A stretch of 28,838 nucleotides of DNA from a virus, in IMG/VR virus record IMGVR_UViG_3300042565_000366, positions 1 through 28,838 of that record; one strand, 5' to 3'. A program made the position numbers and the translations under genes. Within the stretch, counting starts at the first letter, position 1, and every line of letters starts with the position of its first letter. Below, piece by piece: positions 12,141 through 17,006 of the stretch. The notes below the pieces were generated by a model. The model searched no databases. It had not been told where the DNA came from and worked only from the letters and a program-made list of their open reading frames with translations.

Positions 12141-12163
12141 AGCCGGGGAAACCCGGCTTCTTT
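12141..12163 (+). terminator. Hairpin with GAAA tetraloop, possible terminator or attenuator
   Basis: AGCCGGG (12141-12147) and CCCGGCT (12152-12158) form a perfect 7-bp stem closed by a GAAA tetraloop, followed by TCTTT. It ends just before the AGGAG of the next gene (ATG 12174). The T-run is short, so it may act as an attenuator or as an mRNA-stabilising or processing hairpin. Confidence 0.55.
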
Positions 12164-12173
12164 AGGAGCAGCC

Positions 12174-12350
12174 ATGTACACAGTTGAATACTACGACGAT
12201 GCCGACCAGCGCCCAACTTGGTGCGTGGTCGAGTGGACTATTAGCGAAAACCAGAAAACCGGCAAGACCATAGAACGCTGCGGCACGCAGGCAGAAGCCG
12301 AATCAATTGCTGTTGCTTATATATTGATTGACCGTTTGACCTTTGCGTAA
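12174..12350 (+). CDS. Small hypothetical protein (58 aa)
   Basis: An ATG preceded by TTTAGGAGCAGCC opens 58 codons: MYTVEYYDDADQRPTWCVVE at the start, then GKTIERCGTQAEAESIAVAY and a hydrophobic end LIDRLTFA. It looks like a small alpha/beta protein. Phages of this type often carry such 55-65 aa proteins near the recombination genes; function unknown. It is flanked on both sides by hairpin-plus-AGGAG leaders. Confidence 0.68.
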   Translation: MYTVEYYDDADQRPTWCVVEWTISENQKTGKTIERCGTQAEAESIAVAYILIDRLTFA

Positions 12351-12400
12351 ACCCAGCTTAATATCTACCCATGCCCTCACGGGTCTTTTTAGGAGTTTTT

Positions 12401-12583
12401 ATGTTTATCGATTTCGTTATCCTCCCCTCCGATTTCAACGACACCACGATCACCTTCGTGGCCGAAACCACCGCAGCCAAAGCTCGTTTCGACGGCGCAA
12501 TCAGCATTCAGGTACGCAAAAGCGCAGCCCCCAGCTTGGCCGACCAGCTTGAAGCGCAAGGTTTTACGGTGCGCACAGCATGA
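12401..12583 (+). CDS. Small hypothetical protein (60 aa)
   Basis: The start is ATG 12401 with AGGAG five bases upstream; an in-frame ATG at 12371 lies in the leader stem and is rejected. The protein reads MFIDFVILPSDFNDTTITFV and then ETTAAKARFDGAISIQVRKS, ending with a helix ADQLEAQGFTVRTA, a small beta-beta-alpha pattern. Its stop overlaps the next start (ATGA). Confidence 0.65.
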   Translation: MFIDFVILPSDFNDTTITFVAETTAAKARFDGAISIQVRKSAAPSLADQLEAQGFTVRTA

Positions 12584-12678
12584 ACCGCGAACCTAGCGAC
12601 CTCGTCCTGGCACTGGCGGCAGTCTGTATCGCCGCCGTTCTGTACTTACTGCTGTGGGTAGCAATGGCGATCTTCTAA
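12580..12678 (+). CDS. Tiny single-pass membrane protein (32 aa)
   Basis: The frame starts in an ATGA overlap and ends immediately before the ATG of the next gene. Its 32 residues begin MNREPSDLVLALAAVCIAAV and run on as a hydrophobic helix to MAIF, giving one membrane span (about 8-32) with a short charged N-terminus. Tight packing between two genes supports it; function unknown. Confidence 0.55.
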   Translation: MNREPSDLVLALAAVCIAAVLYLLLWVAMAIF

Positions 12679-12879
12679 ATGGAACTGCTCAAGTCAACCG
12701 CGTTTGTAGTAGCCGTGCCGGTATTCGTAGCTGGATACCTAGCGGTCTGGACGCTCGGCCAAAAGCCAGTTGACCCACCAGTAATTGAGCAACCCATCGA
12801 AGAAAAGCCAGCAATCGTAGACGCAGCCGTAACCGTCGAACCCGCCTCAGTAGGGCAAGAAATAATGGTGCAGCCATGA
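12679..12879 (+). CDS. Small membrane-anchored protein with Pro/Glu-rich tail (66 aa)
   Basis: An N-terminal membrane helix (about residues 5-26, including AFVVAVPVFVAGYLAVW) is followed by a Pro/Glu/Val-rich tail (PVDPPVIEQPIEEKPAIVD). There is no lipobox. It follows the 32-aa membrane gene with no gap, so the two may work together at the inner membrane (inference). It overlaps the ERF gene by four bases. Confidence 0.6.
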   Translation: MELLKSTAFVVAVPVFVAGYLAVWTLGQKPVDPPVIEQPIEEKPAIVDAAVTVEPASVGQEIMVQP

Positions 12880-13490
12880 CACAACAACAATTTTATGAAA
12901 CCGTACAGCGAGCAGAGGAATATATGGAAACCTTTAGCAAAGTAGCAGCAGCGTTTGTCAAAGCCCAGCGCGAATTCGGCCCTGCGCTTAAATCAGCCAC
13001 CAACCCGCATTTCCGGTCACGCTACGCCGACCTGTCGGCCTGCGTCGAAGCGGTCATCGATGCGCTAAATAACAACAATATCGCCATGACGCAGCGCACC
13101 AGTATGTGCAGCGACGGCATCATTATCGAAACCGTGTTTGTCCACGAAAGCGGTGAGATTATGTCCTGCGGCCAGCTCCACGTTCCGGCCAGCAAGCAAG
13201 ACCCGCAAGGCTACGGCTCGGCGTTGACCTATGCCCGACGCTATTCGCTGATGGCTGCCTGCGGTATCGCGCCCGAAGATGACGATGGCAATGCCGCCAG
13301 CCGCCGCAAGCCGCTGCCTGACATTACCGACCACCTGTCAGCCATCGAAGCCAGCGCTAATAGCGAGGAACTGGCGGTTGTATTTAAGGCTGCAATTGAG
13401 GCTTGCGGTGAGCATCAGGAATTGCAGGCCAAAGTAATCGCAGCAAAGAAAACCCGCGTCGAACGCGCTAAAAAGGAAAAAGCACAATGA
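12876..13490 (+). CDS. erf: ERF-family single-strand annealing protein
   Basis: The product is 204 aa (P22 Erf is 204). ERF proteins anneal complementary strands during recombination and genome circularisation. Family features are VAAAFVKAQREFGPALKSA near the N-terminus, HFRSRYADLSACVEAVIDAL (about 45-64) and the hallmark GSALTYARRYSLMAACGIAP (about 114-133) followed by an acidic EDDDGN. The C-terminus is helical and Lys-rich (VERAKKEKAQ). It pairs with the YqaJ exonuclease downstream as in lambda Exo-Bet. Confidence 0.92.
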   Translation: MTQQQFYETVQRAEEYMETFSKVAAAFVKAQREFGPALKSATNPHFRSRYADLSACVEAVIDALNNNNIAMTQRTSMCSDGIIIETVFVHESGEIMSCGQLHVPASKQDPQGYGSALTYARRYSLMAACGIAPEDDDGNAASRRKPLPDITDHLSAIEASANSEELAVVFKAAIEACGEHQELQAKVIAAKKTRVERAKKEKAQ

Positions 13491-13690
13491 AAGCATTTCC
13501 ATCAGCCACCGGTGCCGTAGGAATGGAACTACGCGATTACTTTGCAGCGCAGGCTATACCAGCAGTTATGGCAGACTCGGATACGCTAAAAACATCACAA
13601 AGAACTGGGGAGGATTTTACTGTTTGCGTTGCAGTTATTGCTTACCGTATAGCAGACGAAATGATGAAAGCGAGGCAACAAAATGGATGA
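13487..13690 (+). CDS. Small hypothetical phage protein (67 aa)
   Basis: The start overlaps the ERF stop (ATGA) and the end overlaps the exonuclease start by 8 bases. It reads MKAFPSATGAVGMELRDYFA, then AQAIPAVMADSD and a C-terminal helix AVIAYRIADEMMKARQQNG. From memory, small proteins with M-E-L-R-D-Y-F-A-A-x-A and a C-terminal AY-x-ADAM-like helix are very common in proteobacterial phages; no function is known. The setting suggests a link with recombination. Confidence 0.78.
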   Translation: MKAFPSATGAVGMELRDYFAAQAIPAVMADSDTLKTSQRTGEDFTVCVAVIAYRIADEMMKARQQNG

Positions 13691-14303
13691 GCAACGCACA
13701 GAAGATTGGTTTAGCGCCCGCCTGGGTAAGGTCACCGCATCTCGCGTGGCCGACGTACTAGCTAGGACCAAAACCGGCTACAGCGCCAGCCGTGCTAATT
13801 ACTTGACCCAGCTTGTATTGGAACGAGTAACCGGCACCAAATCCGAAGGGTTTACCAGCGCCGCAATGCAATGGGGCATCGACCAGGAACCCTTCGCACG
13901 GGCGGCTTACGAAGCCTCTAAGGGCGTTTTAGTGGATGAAGTGGGTTTCATACCGCACCCAACCATCGAAGCCTCTGGCGCCTCGCCTGACGGCTTGGTG
14001 GGCGCTGACGGCATGGTCGAGATTAAATGCCCCGACAGCAAGACCGCGTTGGAATGCTGGCTGTCAGCCGATCCGGTGGAATCCAAGTATTTCACGCAAA
14101 TGCAGTGGCAAATGGCCTGCGCTGGGCGGTTCTGGTCCGACTACGTTGTATTCGACCCACGGATGCCTGCCAAAGCCCAGCTTTTTGTCTACCGCGTCGA
14201 GCGTGATGATAAGTGGATCAAAGAAACAGAAATTGAAGTCAAAAAGTTTTTGGCTGAAGTCGATGCCAAAGTTGCAGCACTACGCAAAATCATAGGAGAG
14301 TGA
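13683..14303 (+). CDS. YqaJ/lambda-Exo family recombination exonuclease
   Basis: The product is 206 aa (lambda Exo is 226). It degrades the 5' strand from DNA ends so that the ERF protein can anneal the exposed 3' strand. Catalytic residues can be placed: Glu69 in WGIDQEPFAR, Asp103 in GASPDGLVG, and Glu113/Lys115 in MVEIKCPDSK, followed by QMQWQMACAGRFWSDYVVFD. The N-terminus DWFSARLGKVTASRV is typical. It stops two bases before the next ATG. Confidence 0.93.
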   Translation: MDEQRTEDWFSARLGKVTASRVADVLARTKTGYSASRANYLTQLVLERVTGTKSEGFTSAAMQWGIDQEPFARAAYEASKGVLVDEVGFIPHPTIEASGASPDGLVGADGMVEIKCPDSKTALECWLSADPVESKYFTQMQWQMACAGRFWSDYVVFDPRMPAKAQLFVYRVERDDKWIKETEIEVKKFLAEVDAKVAALRKIIGE

Positions 14304-14304
14304 A

Positions 14305-14565
14305 ATGTCGAAAGTTATCAAAGAAATTAGCTGCATTGTCGGTCAGTACACCAACGCACAGGGCCAGCAGAAAAACCGCTACCAGCGGATCGGCTCGGTC
14401 ATTGCCACGCGCAACGGTGAAATGCTCAAACTTGATGTCATACCGCTGAAGGAAGGTGGCTGGGACGGCTGGGCATATATGAACGACCCGAAGCCTAAAG
14501 AAGGTCTAACCGTGCCACAGCGTCAGCCGGTGGATTTTGACGATGACATTCCGGATTTCAACTAA
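14305..14565 (+). CDS. SSB-like protein with acidic C-terminal tail (86 aa)
   Basis: The product is 86 aa with a beta-rich body (EISCIVGQYTNAQGQQKNRY, then RIGSVIATRNGEMLKLDVIP) and an acidic end DFDDDIPDFN that resembles the DDDIPF tail with which bacterial SSB recruits partners. With the exonuclease and annealing protein next to it, a single-strand DNA-binding role is likely, but the body is shorter than a normal OB-fold SSB and I do not recognise the exact family. Ribosome-binding site ATAGGAGAGTGAA. Confidence 0.6.
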   Translation: MSKVIKEISCIVGQYTNAQGQQKNRYQRIGSVIATRNGEMLKLDVIPLKEGGWDGWAYMNDPKPKEGLTVPQRQPVDFDDDIPDFN

Positions 14566-14771
14566 TGAACGCCGCTAACTTCGACAAGTCGGACCGGCTC
14601 CAGCGGGTGTACAAACTGCTCAAAAAGGGCGGCGAGTACACCACACTGGAAATTATCCAACGCGCAGGGGTCTGCGCAGTCAACAGCATCGTCAGCGAAC
14701 TACGGCAAGCAGGGTATCAAATCACCTGCCAGCGCCGTGCTGATAAGTGGTTTTATCGCTTGGTTAAGTAG
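14565..14771 (+). CDS. Winged-helix protein (HTH_39-like), 68 aa
   Basis: The product is 68 aa. It starts MNAANFDKSDRLQRVYKLLK, followed by EYTTLEIIQRAGVCAVNSIV (the helix-turn-helix) and SELRQAGYQITCQRR with a wing strand WFYRLVK, the plan of the small phage HTH_39 family. Its ATG overlaps the previous stop (TAATG). It is the last gene of the rightward operon and faces the endolysin gene with one base between stops. It may regulate or help the recombination module. Confidence 0.75.
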   Translation: MNAANFDKSDRLQRVYKLLKKGGEYTTLEIIQRAGVCAVNSIVSELRQAGYQITCQRRADKWFYRLVK

Positions 14772-14772
14772 C

Positions 14773-15426
14773 TCAAGTGGCGGCTATGATGCGGTTGTAA
14801 AGCGCCTGACGTGCTTCCAGCCCAATGTAGCCGCCATTTATTTTTTTCGTCATACCTTTAACATCTCCGGCATCGGCAAATGGCGACAAGTTATTTGTTT
14901 TCCAAAACCAGCCAGCCGACCGCGCTGCAATCAAAGGCTCCAGCAACAAATCAGGATTACCGACCAAATCAATTCCCAGCGCATCACCACAACGTTTGTA
15001 GTTATCTTTGCCCGTGAGCTGTTTGGCACCCCTGCCGCGAAATTTCCAGCCCTCGCCTGACTGCGCAGGACCGTTACCCATCCTGCCGCCATACACCAAA
15101 TTCGCAATTTGCTCCGGCTTTCCGGCAATTGATAGGGCCAGCTTGGTCGGAATTAACGCACCCTTGTCGCCGCGCTTCGGCTTTTTATCTGGCCCCAGCT
15201 CGGCAAACCTGGTTGGCCAGCAGGCAGCTAAAGTCGCCGCCTTATAGTTTAGGTTTTCGGTCAGCATGGTGTAGCCGCCCGATTCGTGCGAAGTCTGCGC
15301 CAGAAATGCCGCAACCCGCTGCGGTGTGTTGATCTCAAATTCAACGCACGTTTCGATAATAGGTTGCAGCCATTTTTCTGCGTCTTTTATTTTGGCAGCA
15401 ACCAGCAAAGGGCTGGATGGTGTCAT
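14773..15426 (-). CDS. Endolysin, glycoside hydrolase family 19
   Basis: The product is 217 aa and degrades the glycan strands of peptidoglycan at lysis. GH19 features are AFLAQTSHESGGYTMLTENL with Glu48 as the catalytic acid and Glu57 as the probable second, then FRGRGAKQLTGKDNY (substrate-groove motif) and PLIAARSAGWFWKTNNLSPF, ending VKGMTKKINGGYIGLEARQ. There is no signal peptide or SAR helix, so it depends on a holin, and a holin candidate is directly upstream with an ATGA overlap. Its 3' end carries the probable terminator of the opposite operon. Confidence 0.92.
   Translation of the reverse strand: MTPSSPLLVAAKIKDAEKWLQPIIETCVEFEINTPQRVAAFLAQTSHESGGYTMLTENLNYKAATLAACWPTRFAELGPDKKPKRGDKGALIPTKLALSIAGKPEQIANLVYGGRMGNGPAQSGEGWKFRGRGAKQLTGKDNYKRCGDALGIDLVGNPDLLLEPLIAARSAGWFWKTNNLSPFADAGDVKGMTKKINGGYIGLEARQALYNRIIAAT
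14778..14847 (+). terminator. Probable terminator of the rightward operon, inside the endolysin gene
   Basis: On the plus strand TGGCGGCTA (14778-14786) and TAGCCGCCA (14828-14836) are perfectly complementary over 9 bp, with a 41-base loop, followed at once by TTTATTTTTTT (14837-14847). It lies just past the last rightward gene (stop 14771). The loop is longer than usual, so efficiency is uncertain. Confidence 0.45.
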
Positions 15427-15917
15427 TTAATGTCTTTCATTTTTTTGTCGGTATCTTCTTGGCCTTTGTTTGATGAACCGTACCAGAACCGAATTAGGCT
15501 GTTGATAGCCGTGCCGATCAAAAACCCCAAAATAATATTGATAAAGTCGCGGTTCTTGTTTTCCACCGGCATGAAAGAAACCATAAAGAAATACAAGAAC
15601 GAAACAATAGTTATGAACCAGCCATAAAGATACACATGGCGGCGAACTAGCGGATCAGGTGAATTCATCGCAGCCATTTGCATATCAGTTGCACGCTGGG
15701 CAGATTTCTCATCTAGCTCTGCCATAAATTCAGCGTGGCGATTGGCTTCCTCTTGTAGCTTGGCGTTGTACTCTGGCGTGGCTTCACCCTCTGGCTTTAG
15801 TTCCATGCCTAGCTTGTCTTGTACCGCGTCAATACCTTTTTCGATAACCTGATCCGCAACCTTGTGCATTCCGTTGTTAATCAAGTTTGAAACAATGCCA
15901 GCAACAATCGGCAACAT
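15423..15917 (-). CDS. Holin candidate, membrane protein with two spans (164 aa)
   Basis: A soluble N-terminal part (LINNGMHKVADQVIEKGIDA then a charged helix rich in Glu, Ala and Arg, about 45-90) is followed by two membrane helices: VYLYGWFITIVSFLYFFMVS (about 94-113) and DFINIILGFLIGTAINSLIR (about 123-142), then a polar, basic tail. The layout resembles the GTA-type 3TM holin family, in which the C-terminal half carries the spans. It is coupled to the endolysin gene by ATGA, the usual place for the holin. The site AGGGGAATAGT precedes the ATG. Confidence 0.68.
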   Translation of the reverse strand: MLPIVAGIVSNLINNGMHKVADQVIEKGIDAVQDKLGMELKPEGEATPEYNAKLQEEANRHAEFMAELDEKSAQRATDMQMAAMNSPDPLVRRHVYLYGWFITIVSFLYFFMVSFMPVENKNRDFINIILGFLIGTAINSLIRFWYGSSNKGQEDTDKKMKDIK

Positions 15918-15918
15918 A

Positions 15919-16212
15919 CTATTCCCCTTGCATCATCAGTAACATTTTTGCTCGTAACTCGCGCATCTTTTTAATTTCCTGAACCGCCGCGCCCGTGGCG
16001 TTGTTCATGTCCATGTACATTATGCCCAATAGCGGCAGCACCAAAACAAACGTCAACGCCATTATTGCGATACATAAAACGATAACGAGCGATACGTCTG
16101 ACTCATTCTTATTAGAATTATTAGTCCCCACATCCACGCGATTACGAACAGAACTGCCCCAACCCATGCCGCCATCGCTTTTGCCTTGTTTATTGTTTTT
16201 TTGCGTTGCCAT
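15919..16212 (-). CDS. Membrane protein of the lysis region (97 aa)
   Basis: A polar, Asn/Ser/Gly-rich N-terminus (about residues 1-38) is followed by one strong membrane helix (about 40-66, including LVIVLCIAIMALTFVLVLPL) and a charged C-terminal helix EIKKMRELRAKMLLMM. There is no lipobox, so it is not an outer-membrane spanin. Its first 151 bases overlap the next gene upstream in another frame. No good Shine-Dalgarno precedes ATG 16212; an internal ATG at 16167 is an alternative. A role in holin/antiholin control is inferred from position only. Confidence 0.55.
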   Translation of the reverse strand: MATQKNNKQGKSDGGMGWGSSVRNRVDVGTNNSNKNESDVSLVIVLCIAIMALTFVLVLPLLGIMYMDMNNATGAAVQEIKKMRELRAKMLLMMQGE

Positions 16213-16766
16213 AGCACTATCTGCGTCTTTCTTAATTCATCAGCCAGCGCCTCGCTTTGTTCCTCTACAATCTGTTGCCACATCTTCTCAAAGCGCGTCC
16301 ACACATCAGATAATTCCGCTGGGGTGTTATAAACCATTAATTCCCGCACCTCTACCAACGCCGCATCTAACTGCGTTCTAATTTGTATTCGCCTCAACGC
16401 CCTTCGCGCTACCGATTCACTGCCTCGGTAAACTTTTTTAGCGTTTGCTTCTTCTTCAATAAATGCTTTAGATAGCCTGTCGTATTCATCAACAAACGTA
16501 CCTAAGTGATCCCAAATACTGTTTAATGCGTCCTGCGGTGGCGTTTCTGCTAATTGTTGTACTCGTCTAACTTCTTCGTTGTATTGCTTGGTCTGATCTC
16601 TGCTTGGCTCGACAATCTTGTGATATTGCTCTTTTAAGTCTTTCAATACACCGCTGACATCGCCAGCAGTAGATTTCAAGTCCTTGTAAAACTTAACGCC
16701 CTTTTTTGCTAAATCAATTGCTGTGGTTGCAGCCTTGAAACAGGCAGCAATTGTGATCGGGTCAAT
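16062..16766 (-). CDS. Coiled-coil protein with C-terminal membrane anchor, start uncertain
   Basis: The frame is open from the TGA at 16773 to its stop at 16062. The first standard start is TTG 16679 (205 aa), but the 31 codons above it look genuinely coding (IDPITIAACFKAATTAIDLA, then KKGVKFYKDL), and many phage proteins of this kind begin M-x-D-P-I-T. An ATT codon at 16764-16766 stands exactly before DPITIAA, so I give the long version (234 aa). The protein is largely helical, with one membrane span near the C-terminus (MAAWVGAVLFVIAWMWGLII). The last 50 codons overlap the 97-aa gene. It lies between an XhlA-like gene and the holin candidate, so a lysis role is likely but unproven. Confidence 0.55.
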   Translation of the reverse strand: MDPITIAACFKAATTAIDLAKKGVKFYKDLKSTAGDVSGVLKDLKEQYHKIVEPSRDQTKQYNEEVRRVQQLAETPPQDALNSIWDHLGTFVDEYDRLSKAFIEEEANAKKVYRGSESVARRALRRIQIRTQLDAALVEVRELMVYNTPAELSDVWTRFEKMWQQIVEEQSEALADELRKTQIVLWQRKKTINKAKAMAAWVGAVLFVIAWMWGLIILIRMSQTYRSLSFYVSQ

Positions 16767-16772
16767 TTTGGA

Positions 16773-17000
16773 TCACTTGTGCATTAAATTAGCCACATAG
16801 CCTACAACGCTAGAAATTGCAGATACGACGGCCATGCCCATCCAAAACCCACCGCGCCCTTGATTGGCTAAAGCAACCAAGTGTTCGAGCTGGGTTTCCA
16901 TCTTGTCCATTTTCTTGTCCATTTGGTCAAACCGGCGCTCGTAGTCTTGGACCTTTTGCCACAGCACGCCGTATTTCACCGGATCAATTTGCTCATTCAT
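16773..17000 (-). CDS. XhlA-like coiled-coil membrane protein (75 aa)
   Basis: A heptad-rich N-terminal half (YERRFDQMDKKMDKMETQLE) is followed by GRGGFWMGMAVVSAISSVVG, a C-terminal membrane helix. This is the plan of the haemolysin XhlA family, small membrane-anchored proteins that assist phage lysis. It is the first gene of the lysis cluster after the ejection proteins. The stop (TGA, 16773) is in frame with the next gene, whose frame continues immediately. Confidence 0.68.
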   Translation of the reverse strand: MNEQIDPVKYGVLWQKVQDYERRFDQMDKKMDKMETQLEHLVALANQGRGGFWMGMAVVSAISSVVGYVANLMHK

Positions 17001-17006
17001 TTTAGT

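Noticed and set aside
12371-12400. Longer N-terminus for the gene at 12401 (in-frame ATG 12371)
   Set aside because: It would place the start within the leader stem and waste the ideal AGGAG five bases before ATG 12401.
12675-12890. Minus-strand frames opposite the membrane and ERF genes
   Set aside because: Antisense to well-supported genes; the Leu/Arg- and Ser/Thr-rich products are typical of shadow frames.
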